From positions 1-18,516 of the forward strand of contig CADWAF010004503.1 of NCBI GenBank assembly GCA_902984215.1: 18,516 nt of DNA. The letters run 5' to 3'. The notes beneath the pieces are model-generated. The model was not told the origin of the DNA and made no database searches. It saw only the letters and a list, made by a program, of their open reading frames with translations. Positions 1-10,228 of the stretch are shown here, in pieces (the stretch's first letter is position 1; each line of letters begins with the position of its first letter). Source of the stretch: Willaertia magna. Taxonomy: Eukaryota > Heterolobosea > Eutetramitea > Acrasida > Naegleriidae. Position numbers and translations under genes: made by a program.

Positions 1-1
1 A

Positions 2-166
2 TTTTTTGTTCCGATACAACTTTGGTTCGGTTTGCAATTAAGAAGAACTATTCTTCCCGGGAACGAAATGAACAATGAATTCCAACTAAAGTTTACTGTT
101 CATAACGATTACATGATGAAGCCCATTTGTAATCAAGTCTTTTTTTTTGGCGCTAAAAAACTTTAG
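2..166 (+). CDS. Probable 3' end of an upstream protein-coding gene (partial)
   Basis: The frame beginning at base 2 stays open for 54 codons and ends with TAG at 164-166. It reads FFVPIQLWFGLQLRRTILPG at its start and finishes with FFFGAKKL. This stretch is visibly less AT-rich than the flanking spacer, uses AGA for arginine, and an open frame this long is unlikely by chance in such AT-rich DNA. I do not recognise the protein. No start lies in the window, so it would be the C-terminal 54 residues of a gene entering from the left. It could be a chance open frame, because no homology was recognised. Confidence 0.4.
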   Translation, partial: FFVPIQLWFGLQLRRTILPGNEMNNEFQLKFTVHNDYMMKPICNQVFFFGAKKL

Positions 167-290
167 AATGGAACAAGCCGCGATCATGTCCCAATTTCAT
201 GAATTATGATGTTTGGATGAGCTCATTTCATTTTAAAGAAAAAAAAATATCACCACCTTTGAAAACCACTACCATCGTCTCTAAAATTTA

Positions 291-3200
291 ATGTCGAACA
301 GACATAGAGGTAAGTTCATCATCATGCCAACAGCTCTAATTATTATTAATTGATTGTTCCGAATAATTAAAGATAATGAAATAAGAGCCTGGCCCATCAT
401 TGTCCATACCATAAACAATGATGCTACAGAAACTCATGTATTATGGCCACTAATTAAAAGAGTAAAAACTCAAAACAAAGTATCATTTAAAATTAGACCT
501 TTTCTATTTACATATGAAAAAGATACTCAAACCAATACTTTTACTTTAATGTTCCTATTCTATATGTTTTATTTAACAATCTCCCCAACAAAATTCTTTT
601 TATCTTTATTACCATTACTTTCCTTCCATTATAAATCTTTAACAAGTCAATATACTATCCTTTTTTCAGGCTTGTTATTATTTTTAAAAAAATCTTTTCC
701 ACAAGGGTCCCATCATAACAATCATTTAAATAATAATAATAATACAAACAAGGCTAATAATAATTATCCCAATTATTTAAATTATCATTTATTTATTCCA
801 TTATTATTATTTTATAGTAAAATTGATAATGAATTAGTTTTTAATTCAAATGGAATTTTAAAGAATCAAAAAATATTTCAAATGTTATTTCCATTTTATT
901 GGAGATTTAAATCTTTAAATAAAGATATTAGATTTATTTTACCTTTATATTTTTTTTATAAAGATGATGAATTTAATATACATTTATTTTGGCCTATATT
1001 TGGTAAACAAACTAGAGAAAATAGATATACTGAATATTCAATTTTATATCCTTTATTTAGAGTAAGATTAGGAAAAGATATGTTTTCTTTACACGCTCCT
1101 TGGTATGTTTATTTTTATTTTATTTATTTATTTTTATTTTATTTATTTATTTTTAATTATTTAATATTTATTTATTTTTATTAATTTTATTGAAATAGGC
1201 CAATTTTAAAACTTGAAAATAAGGGAGAAAAATTTTCATTAAGAATTTTACCATTTTTATGGATTCGTATTTTAAAGAAGGGAGGTTCCCGCGGTTTCTT
1301 TCTCTTTTTCTATTGGAAGTATGTTTCTAAAAATAATACAAGCCTTGGAGATCCCGCTTCAAAATTTACGTTTGGTATTTGGTTTTTATTACATGTAAAG
1401 ATTTCTTTGGAAAAGGCGGGAACGAAGGAACATGGAAATCATTTGATTTGGATTTTTATGTTAGTGTTGTATAGAAAAACTGAGGATTATAGATTGTTCT
1501 TTTTTACGCCGTTGTTTATGTTGTATGCTACGGAAAAGGCTTTTACAAAGTTGAGAATGTTTTTATTACCCATTATTGTAAGTTGTTTAATTTTTTTGAT
1601 TGATTGACTTTTTTTTGTAATTTTTTTGTAATGTTTTTTTCTCTTTACAATTTTTGTAAATAGTATTATCGATTGGATACTGGAAAACAACATTTCTTTA
1701 CAATACCTTTACTTTTAACTTTTTTTAGAAATTATGTTTATGATCCATTGGATAAAAAAGGAAATGAATTTTGTTTCTTTTTCCTAATTTGGATTAAAAA
1801 CAAATATCAAAACTTTTATCGTGCCACAACTCCACTAAGAACGCATGAACAAAATATTTTTATTATTCCACTATTCTTTTTAAGAAAAGAACAAAAAAAT
1901 CATATATTAAATAGTAATAATTACAATCCTTCTAATAATGTTAATTTAGATAATAATAATTTAAATAATAATAATGACACTAATTATAACTTGAAAGATA
2001 ATTCAATTATTGGAAAAATTTTATATTATAAATTACGTATCTTTTTCTTACCAACTTTAACTTATTTCTTTAGAGAAAAGGAAAGAACAGTTAATAAAAA
2101 GGATAATAGTAATAATGCAATAACTATTGAAGATAAATATGAATATAATTTAGGAACAAATGATTTTTATTTTACAATTGCTTTATTGTTTTTAATTTCA
2201 AAAATTGATAATTTAAAACGTTTTTATTTATTACCAATATTTTATTTATCAATTACAAAAAATATTGGTTTTACATTTAATTTATTTTTAATTTTATTTT
2301 CAATTACAAGAGAAGTTGAAAAACGTTCTTTCTTTTTATTATTTATTTATGCAAATTTTTATAAAAAAAATAATTATCACTTAAAGATCTATCCATTATT
2401 TTTATTTATAAATTATCATGGATTAACTGAACGATATCGTTCAGCTAATTATAATTACAATAATAAAAACACAATGGATCAAATAGTGAAAATTGTACAT
2501 TTATATGTATTTGGATTATTTGGTAAAGTTTGGTATGGAAGAGTTTGGAGTAATAAAGAAGAAAAAAATAAGGAATTAAAACAACAACAACAACCAGCAC
2601 CTGTTATTCAACATTTACATTTACCAAATAATGGATTAGATAATACTACAACAACATTAATTGATGATGGTGTAAATCAACAAACAACAACAGTTGCAGA
2701 TCAACAAGACACTGCTATTCCAAGTGATAATGTTAACAATGATACTAATAATAATGATATTGTTAAAGATGACAATAAGAAAGAAGATGAAAAGGAAGAA
2801 ATTGAATTTGAAAATTCCTTTTTATGGATATTTATTTGTTATTTCCAAGTTCAAACAAAATATTATTCCACATTTTTCGGTTCACTATTTTTATTACCAC
2901 CATATGTATATCACTCTAAAGAAAAACCATATAATTATAGTTTAGGTCAATACGAAAAGAAATATAAAATTATGCGAAGTGTCGTTTTCCCATTTTATAT
3001 GTTTGATAGGGATTGTGATATGATGTATATCTTCCCATTTATATTTTTACGTAAAGCTAGCGATTTAAGAACATACATGTTCCATTGTTGGTTTTTATTT
3101 GATGTTGGTTATAATGTGGTTACAAAAGAGTATTATTTAAAATTATTTTATATACCATTTTTAAATCAATATTGTTTATTTAAATTAAATTGTAAAATGT

Positions 3201-6200
3201 CACAACCAATAGGTAATTCGAAAATTAAGAGATTAAGATGTTTTATATTCCCTTTAATTTATTTTGAGAGACGAACGTTAATGACGGGAGATGCTTTAAC
3301 TAATTTATCGGGAAACCAACAGGATGGAGATCAAAAACAACAATACTCTAGTGAATTACCTTATTTAGAAATACGTTTCTTTTGGTTACTAAAAGATTTA
3401 TCATTATGTAAATTTATTAATGATAGTAGAAATCATGTTAAAATATTTGATATAAGTTTTTTAATTTATTGTAAAGTAGATAGAAATAACCAAGCTATTC
3501 AAAGTGAAAGAGATGGTCAATATTTAGTAATTTCTTTATTTTATTTTTATTATTATAATTGGGCTATTTTTAGATATAGTAGATTAATTACAGAATATAA
3601 ACATACAGCTAAATGTTATTTAATTTTACTATTTTATTCAGAAGTATCAAATAGTTGGTCACCTAATGTAAATAACGATTACAATAAGAAAGATGTTATA
3701 AATTATTTATATGATGGCGGGAATAATGATGAAAATAATGAATTATTATTAAATAATAATGAAAAGACTTATAATTTAAATAATGAACATACATTTACAC
3801 TATTTTGGTTATTTACAAAAGATTTTTCTTTAATTTATTGGAGTAGACAATTTACAACAAAATCTTTTTATTCAACTTATTTTTATATTGCACCATTCAT
3901 TTGGTTTGATAAATATATTTATACAACAACTGGTAATACAACACGTGATAACACAACAATTATTACAACAACACAAAGTAGAGAAAAGAACATTTCTCTA
4001 TTTTGGTTTTTACATAAAAAAGCCTCTTTATTTTATTATGGAGATAATCAAGAGATTGTATTGCCAAATGCTACAGTTCAAAATAATGAAAATACAGAAA
4101 TTAATAATAATCAAAATAATCAAACAGCAAGATTAAAAAGTAGAGATGTATTTTGGTTTATTTTCCCAATTTATTATTTTTCTTTAACAAATAATTATAA
4201 AGTTATGAAATTTTTATTTTTACCATCAAATGATAAATATGGATTTTCTTTATTTAATTATTACATTGAATATCAACCAATTGAAAATGATAATTTACAA
4301 TACAATGATAGAAAATTAGAAACGAAAAGATATCATTTTATTCCATTTATTTATAAAGAAAAATTCTTTACAACCGTTGTAAATAATAATAGTAGAGAGC
4401 GGGAAGAAGAAAATATTTTAACGGAAAATAATACTTATTTATTTTGGTTATTTGACAAAAGATTATCATTTATACGTTTTTGGAAAAAAGATACATCTAT
4501 GGTTACAGCTCGTGTAAATAATGGAACGAGTGAAAAATTAAATGGATTTTATATTTTTTATTTAATTTTATATTATACTTATTTTAATCATACAAGTAAA
4601 ACTAAAGTATTATGTTTAGGTTGGCTATTTGATAAATATTTATCTTTTTATCATTATTATATTAAATATTCAGAATTAAAACCAACTAGAAATATTTATT
4701 CAAACGAAAGGAAAGATTATAATAAGATTACAATAAGAAATTATATTTTATTTATTTATTATTATGTAATGAATCATTTAATTGCAAATAGTTTACAAAA
4801 AGAATTTTATTTATTTTGGATAATCTATAAACGTATTGCATTTATTAAATTTGAAATAATTTTAAATATAATTACTGATCGTAAATATATAAATAATTTT
4901 TATATTTTCCCGCTCTTTATTTGGCGTAGAAAATATAATGCATCATTTGACAAAAGAACAAAATATTCATTATTATGGTTCTTCCATTATTATTTATCTT
5001 TATTCCATAGAAATATTAAATATTTACACAATAGAAATATCATTGTAAATAATAATATTGGTGATTCAATAGATGAAGAAATGACAACATCACAAATGGA
5101 AAATATTTATAAACAATCATTTATTCAAGAAGAAAAAGATTATTTAAATGAAAAGGGATTTACATTTATTTTAATTTTAATATTTAATTCATTTGATATT
5201 TTAAAAAATAATAATTTTATTAAAACTAAATTTACAAGAGAAATTTATTTCTTTTGGTTCTTTTATAAAAGAATTTCATTAATGTTTTATTTAAATGATT
5301 ATCAACAAAATGATTATAAAAAACAACAATGTTATTTATTCCCAATCTTTATTTGGAAGAGATATAATAAATATTTACAAAATAATAATTTATTACGCAA
5401 CAATGCTACAAGTAATTTAATTGCTGTTCCTACTAATGATACAGTTCAAATTGTAGTAGATGATAATAATGACACAAATAATAATGATTCCGTTCAAATA
5501 GTAGATAGTAATAGAGTGAGTGATAGTATTACTACTACAACTAATAATGATAAAATACAAGATGGAGAATTAACATTTGCACTATTTTGGTTATTCCATC
5601 CTATTGCTTCTCTTTTTAATTATACAAAACGTCAACAATCATTAACTGTTACTATATATAGTTATTTATTATTTATTTATTTCCATCATTCAGAAAGAAA
5701 ATTAAATAGTGATAATCAAACAACAAATAATAATAATGATTCCACTTTACAATTATATGGAACATATTTAGGATTTTTCTTTTATTATAAAATTGCATTA
5801 ATTAAATATTTATTTGAAAATATAACAGAATTAAATGGAACTATAAAATTACAAAAATCATTTTATATCTTTCCAATTATATTATATTACTTTAAAGAAA
5901 AGAAAATTTCATTTGAAACTCGTCTATCAAAATGTATTTCAATTGGTTGGTTATTCCACAAGTATATTACATGTTATTACTATTTTAAAAAGAATTATTT
6001 ATATTTTGATACTAATAACACAAATAATATTAACAAACAAGAAGAAACTTTAAAATGTTATTTACAATTTTTATTTTATTTATGGAGAGAAACTGCAACA
6101 AGAGAACTTAAATTTTCAATTTTTTGGTTCTTTGCAAGACAACTAAGTTTTATACGTTATTCACGTTCACTAAAAGATTCACAAAAATTACAAAAGTTTT

Positions 6201-6589
6201 TAATCTTTCCTTTCTTTAAATTTGAAAGACATTCACAACATTATAGTAGATGGTGTTTAATACCATTCGTTCCAGTTAAATTCTCATGGATTGCTAATAT
6301 GATGGTTTATGAAAAGTTTGTTAGTAAACATGGTTTAATTCTTGAGAATGGAATTGAAGATAAATCTTCAAGAGAACAAAATCGTTATGTTAGAGTATTA
6401 TTTAGATTTATACGTTGGCAAGTAGAGAATCGTGTTGAAACATTTGAGTTTAATCCTTTTTATTCTAGTTTACATGATTATAATGATGGTTATAAAAAGT
6501 GGGATTTAATTGGTGGATGTGTTGGTCATGTTACGAATAGTGTGGAACATGGAGATGCTTGTAGATGTTGTTGTTGTTGTTTTATTTAA
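291..6589 (+). CDS. Giant aromatic-rich hydrophobic repeat protein, 2017 aa, four exons
   Basis: Function unknown. Proposed exons are 291-309, 373-1102, 1199-1577 and 1664-6589, with introns of 63, 96 and 86 nt. All have GT-AG ends (donors GTAAGT, GTATGT, GTAAGT) and all junctions keep frame. ATG 291 is the start because an in-frame TAA lies at 282-284; the protein begins MSNRHRDNEIRAWP. It is built of repeated short aromatic/hydrophobic segments separated by polar linkers. One segment type resembles FPhhhY. The other resembles (L/F)FW(L/F)F-x4-SL, for example LFWLFTKDFSL, LFWLFDKRLSF and FFWFFYKRISL, near residues 1090, 1156, 1301, 1361, 1426, 1572, 1682, 1803 and 1861. Low-complexity Q/N/T/D/E linkers lie near 675-760 and 1620-1680. 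The end has NPF...WDLIGG near 1973-1995 and closes with CRCCCCCFI (2009-2017). No signal peptide is obvious. From memory, unchecked, the LPLY/WPLF pattern recalls uncharacterised bacterial repeat proteins. A multi-segment membrane protein or a beta-rich repeat fold are both possible. Confidence 0.8.
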
Positions 6590-6597
6590 ATATTTGT

Positions 6598-6618
6598 AAT
6601 TTGTTATTGTAACAAATT
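6598..6618. repeat. Perfect 9-bp hairpin just after the large gene
   Basis: AATTTGTTA at 6598-6606 pairs perfectly with TAACAAATT at 6610-6618 around a 3-nt TTG loop. It begins 9 nt after the TAA stop of the large repeat-protein gene, so it would lie in its 3' UTR. AATAAA at about 6621 follows directly. A 3'-end or stability element is possible, but simple AT composition could also produce it. Confidence 0.45.
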
Positions 6619-6712
6619 GAAATAAATTACAAAAACAAATAATAAACCTCATTGTTATAAACTGCCAAGATTTTATAACGTATATTTTTAAAAAGACAAT
6701 ATTATTTTTTTC

Positions 6713-6843
6713 TTAATTATAATAAAAATATATAAATTAAATAAATATTTATTATTATTTTATTTATATTTTAAAATTTTAAATAAATATAAAATTAATA
6801 ATTTATAAATTTATTTAGATAATTTATATTTAAAATTAAATAT
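6713..6843. other. Almost pure A+T spacer
   Basis: Across 131 bp only one base (G at 6818) is not A or T, and 6713-6817 is an uninterrupted A/T run. It lies between the 3' end of the large gene and the first tRNA-Asp. It contains the 14-bp palindrome TTTAAAATTTTAAA but no gene. Such tracts often exclude nucleosomes, so a boundary or replication role is possible, but nothing in the sequence proves it. The remainder of the 6590-6905 gap shows no further feature. Confidence 0.5.
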
Positions 6844-6905
6844 CAATCTCACGCAACAGTTTTAAGGATATCGAGGGGAAAAATTAATTATCTCTTACAA
6901 TCAGA

Positions 6906-6976
6906 TCGGCTGTGGTATAGTGGTAGCATTCGAGACTGTCACTCTCGCGACCCGGGTTCGATTCCCGGCAGCCGAG
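6906..6976 (+). tRNA. tRNA-Asp (anticodon GTC)
   Basis: This is a complete 71-nt cloverleaf without an intron. The acceptor arm TCGGCTG pairs fully with CAGCCGA and the discriminator is G. The anticodon stem CGAGA/TCTCG encloses the loop CTGTCAC, giving anticodon GTC for aspartate. The TGGTATAGTGGT A box and the GGTTCGATTCC B box are intact, so Pol III transcription is expected. CCA is not encoded, as usual in eukaryotes. An identical copy lies at 10655-10725 on the opposite strand, and both are preceded directly by AATCAGA. Confidence 0.97.
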
Positions 6977-6981
6977 TTTGA

Positions 6982-6986
6982 TTTTT
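6982..6986 (+). terminator. Pol III terminator of the first tRNA-Asp
   Basis: A run of five T starts 6 nt after the discriminator base of the tRNA. This is the standard simple terminator for RNA polymerase III on this strand. Confidence 0.7.
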
Positions 6987-7330
6987 AACGTATAAATTTT
7001 GCCTGAATATGAAATGGGAGAAAATATATTGCTGTGTTATTGATAAATCATCTTCATTGTCTGACAATAAAGACAATGTCAAATATAATTTTTTCCCAAT
7101 TAAGTGATAGAACACATACTTTTAACAAATTTTGTTTTGAATGGAGTGGATGTGCTAATCTACTAGAACAACCTTCTTTAAGCCTATTGCTAACAATAAC
7201 CTTATACATTACACAACCAAACAACGTTATCAACCAATATGTAATCAACAGTTGACCAGTGCTTTTGGTATAAATAAATTAAAACCAACCCTTAATTTTT
7301 GTCAATGCAATACGTTACCCACCCATTGTG
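6987..7330. other. Gene-free spacer between tRNA-Asp and the kelch gene
   Basis: No supported gene is present. The stretch is less AT-rich than its surroundings. It contains an 8-bp inverted repeat, CATTGTCT at 7055-7062 and AGACAATG at 7071-7078, with an 8-nt loop. Short open frames exist on both strands here, but they are under 75 codons, match nothing recognisable and overlap each other, so I treat them as noise. The region includes the presumed 3' flank of the kelch gene on the minus strand. Confidence 0.5.
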
Positions 7331-9724
7331 TTACAATTTTAACCTTTTATTACAAAAATTAATTTTAATTAAATTATTATTTTCTTTTTTACCATTCATT
7401 TGTTTTACAAAATCTTTAAAAATAAAAAAACCACAATCATTTTCTTTTAAATAAAACTCTTCAATTTCATTTAAAGTTTCCAAAACAGTGGATTGTAAAG
7501 TTAAATTAAAATAATTAAACAACACTCGTCGCGTACAAATAAATAAATTCTTTATAAGGAAATATATTTTAAAATGATAACATAAACGTAATAAATCTAA
7601 ATATAAATAAATATTTTCACATGAATAAATTTCTTCAATTGATTTTTCTAAATAAAGAATTTGTTTAAAATAAAAATCACTTTCTTTTAAATATAATTTA
7701 TTTTCAAATTGTAAATTTTCAATTAAATATTTATAAATATTTTTATTACCATATTTATAAAAAGATGTAACATTATAAAATTCTTCTTCTTTTATTTTAT
7801 TTTGTAAACATTTAATTATTGTATCGTGATAATTATAATTATTTATTTCTAAAAAATTAAATCCAAAAATAAAATAATTTTTTACAAAATTAGGTATTTT
7901 ATTTTTATCATTGTAAACAATTAAATAATCAACACACTTTTTAAATAAATTTTTAAAAAAATTAAAATTTAAAATTAAATCTGGATATTTAAAATTTAAA
8001 TAATCTACAAGATTACAAATTGATTCATAATAATTATTATTAATATTTAAATAATTAATATAATTATTTATAAATTTAAATAATAAATTATTTTCATCAA
8101 TTTCATAAATGTATAAAATAAAAAATAATAAAATTAAATATTTAAAATCAATTTTTTCTATTTTATTATTTATAATATTATCAATTATTGTAATAAATTC
8201 ATAATCATTTAATTTTGTAAATAATGAAAATAATTTATCATTTAAAATTAAATGACATAAATTAAATTCCTTATTTAATACAATAATTGTTTTTGTAACA
8301 TTTAATAATTTTTTTACAAAATAATTTTCTAAATCAGTAAAATAATTTTCTAAATTATTTTTATTTTGTATATTAAAATCTAAATTAAATGTTTCACTAT
8401 TAAATATTTCATTGTAAACTTTATCATCACTTTTATTATTTTTGTAAACTTTTTTATTAAATAATAAATTATAAAAGTCACTAACTTTTTTAAATGAAGA
8501 ATTTGTATTTTTCTTTTTTACAAATTCTTTTGTATAATCTATACTATTATTACTATTTATAGAAATATTATCTTCATTTTCATTGTCGTCATCACTACTA
8601 CTGTTACAATCGTTACAATAATTTAAATTTTGTAAAGTTGTATTAATTGTAAAAATTTTATCATTTACAATTTTATTATTTAATTTACCGCCAGCTATAA
8701 ATATTGTATTATTTAAATTAAAAATTATATATTTAGAAAGTGGCGGTAAAGAAATTAAATTTGGTTTAATTTCTGTAAATAATTTATTATTAAAATTAAA
8801 CAAAAACATTTCGTGTAAAATTTCTTTATTTTTTGTAAAGTTATCACTTTTTGTAAAGTTACATCCACCGTAACATAATAAATAATTATAAAATGTTATT
8901 CCTTTAATAAATATTCTATTTTTAAAATTATTACAATTATATTTATTTATTTCAAAATTATTTAAATTTATTGTAAAAATTGAATTATTTTTTTTGTTAT
9001 TTTTGTAATGGTCAACTCCGCCAATAACGTATAATAAATTATTATCATCACAATAAACAATTCCACCATAACAATTAAAATTTAAATTTATAATTTTAAT
9101 TTCATTTAAATTATTTAAATTAATTTTAAATAAAAAACAATCTTCATTTCCTTTCCCTCCAATAAAATATAAAAAATTATTACAATATATTAAATTCATA
9201 TAATTTAAACATTTTAATTTAAAATTTAATTTTTCTTGTAAACTCATTTGTTTTAACCCACCCAATTCACACTCATATAATTTTTTTTCCCGTAAATTAT
9301 AAATATATAATGTACTGTCATGTGAATTTCCATTTTCGTCTAAACCACCATAAATAAATAAACATTGTTTATAATTATTATTATTATTATAATTATTATT
9401 ATTATCTTGTTGTATTGTAATACAATGTTTTGAACGTTTTATAATTATATCAATACATTTCATTTGTAATTTATTATTTTTAATTTTAATTTTAAATAAA
9501 TTTCCATAAATTTCCTTGTGTGTAAAGTTATTTTCTGAATAATTGTTTTTTAAAGTATTTGTTGTAATAGTACTATTACTACTATTTAAATATTTAAATC
9601 CACCGTGAACAAGACAATATTTATTATTTACATTTGTGAAAGCGGCATCTATTAAATTTAATTGATTGGTAATTTCTTGTTGTTTAATTGAGTAAGTAGG
9701 ATTAATATTATTCATTATTTTCAT
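7331..9724 (-). CDS. Kelch-repeat protein with probable C-terminal BTB domains (LZTR1-like layout)
   Basis: A 797-residue protein, probably a substrate adaptor for cullin-3 ubiquitin ligase if the BTB reading is right. The first real ATG is at 9724 (MKIMNN); the frame extends a little further upstream only through a TTG. Six kelch blades are marked by Gly-Gly pairs near residues 40, 125, 189, 235, 286 and 345, for example CLFIYGGLDENGN, LYFIGGKGNEDC and IFIAGGKLNNK, matching a six-bladed propeller. An acidic Ser/Asn linker follows (about 375-400). Residues about 477-575 read as a divergent BTB fold (NKEFNLCHLILNDKLFSLF, then FKYLILLFFILYIYEID). A weaker second BTB-like segment spans about 640-735. 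Kelch followed by two BTBs is the LZTR1 order. The BTBs are highly diverged, with Ile/Asn/Lys-rich drift, so the domain calls there are inference. The gene is extremely AT-rich and no intron was needed. Confidence 0.8.
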   Translation of the reverse strand: MKIMNNINPTYSIKQQEITNQLNLIDAAFTNVNNKYCLVHGGFKYLNSSNSTITTNTLKNNYSENNFTHKEIYGNLFKIKIKNNKLQMKCIDIIIKRSKHCITIQQDNNNNYNNNNNYKQCLFIYGGLDENGNSHDSTLYIYNLREKKLYECELGGLKQMSLQEKLNFKLKCLNYMNLIYCNNFLYFIGGKGNEDCFLFKINLNNLNEIKIINLNFNCYGGIVYCDDNNLLYVIGGVDHYKNNKKNNSIFTINLNNFEINKYNCNNFKNRIFIKGITFYNYLLCYGGCNFTKSDNFTKNKEILHEMFLFNFNNKLFTEIKPNLISLPPLSKYIIFNLNNTIFIAGGKLNNKIVNDKIFTINTTLQNLNYCNDCNSSSDDDNENEDNISINSNNSIDYTKEFVKKKNTNSSFKKVSDFYNLLFNKKVYKNNKSDDKVYNEIFNSETFNLDFNIQNKNNLENYFTDLENYFVKKLLNVTKTIIVLNKEFNLCHLILNDKLFSLFTKLNDYEFITIIDNIINNKIEKIDFKYLILLFFILYIYEIDENNLLFKFINNYINYLNINNNYYESICNLVDYLNFKYPDLILNFNFFKNLFKKCVDYLIVYNDKNKIPNFVKNYFIFGFNFLEINNYNYHDTIIKCLQNKIKEEEFYNVTSFYKYGNKNIYKYLIENLQFENKLYLKESDFYFKQILYLEKSIEEIYSCENIYLYLDLLRLCYHFKIYFLIKNLFICTRRVLFNYFNLTLQSTVLETLNEIEEFYLKENDCGFFIFKDFVKQMNGKKENNNLIKINFCNKRLKL

Positions 9725-10006
9725 TTTGTTGTTATTAATTAATATTAATAATAGTGGCTGTGTTAGTGGCAATTATTATTTTTTTTTATTTTTTTTTATT
9801 TTTTTAATTATTTTAAATTGTTTATTGCTTGTTTGAAAGTAGGCTTATAATTTACAAAAGAATTAATTACAACAGAATTGAATGGTTTAGATTTGTTCTT
9901 AGAATTACTGAAAATAGAAATTATAAATATTTATATCAATGCGAATTAAAACACCCAAAAGTGGAACAGTCAACCTAACCACTTTAAAACCTTGATATCG
10001 CACATG

Positions 10007-10101
10007 GTTACAAAACTTGTATTTAATTGTAACAACTAAACCATTTTCAAAAATGGTAACTATTTATATTTATCTAAAAATACATTTTGCAAAATGTATT
10101 T
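10007..10101. promoter_or_regulatory. Cluster of three inverted repeats upstream of the stefin gene, including a 24-bp perfect palindrome
   Basis: Three inverted repeats follow one another. GTTACAA at 10007-10013 pairs with TTGTAAC at 10027-10033. ACCATTTT at 10040-10047 pairs with AAAATGGT at 10050-10057. A perfect 24-bp palindrome at 10078-10101 has the left half AAATACATTTTG. The last ends 127 bp before the stefin ATG. Such palindromes suit binding of dimeric factors or cruciform formation. A regulatory role is inferred from position only. The rest of the 9725-10228 spacer holds T-rich tracts (about 9778-9805) next to the kelch start and nothing else I can support. Confidence 0.45.
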
Positions 10102-10228
10102 CGAAATAACACATTTTACACCTTTTCCCAGTTGACCACTCAAAAAAATTACACACAAAAACCATTCACAAAAATCACAATTAATAATACAATAAGTACA
10201 CAATAAAAAATCAGTTTAAAATATAAAA

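Noticed and set aside
107..150. 7-bp inverted repeat GATTACA/TGTAATC followed by a T-run, like a Pol III ncRNA end
   Set aside because: No convincing promoter boxes or known RNA fold were found, and the stretch is better explained as coding.
146..153. E2F-like word TTTGGCGC upstream of the large gene
   Set aside because: It lies inside the probable coding end 2-166 (reading Phe-Phe-Gly-Ala), is single, and follows a T-run that makes the first half of the match trivial.
7034..7255. Overlapping short open frames on both strands between tRNA-Asp and the kelch gene
   Set aside because: The plus-strand frame starts at GTG, both are short, neither resembles a protein, and they overlap each other.
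9725..9772. N-terminal extension of the kelch protein
   Set aside because: The extension starts at TTG; the first ATG of the frame is at 9724.
7249..10140. CAGTTGACCAGT (7249-7260) and CAGTTGACCACT (10129-10140) as direct repeats flanking the kelch gene, like a target-site duplication
   Set aside because: Only 11 of 12 bases match, neither copy abuts a recognisable element end, and no transposase or terminal repeats are present.
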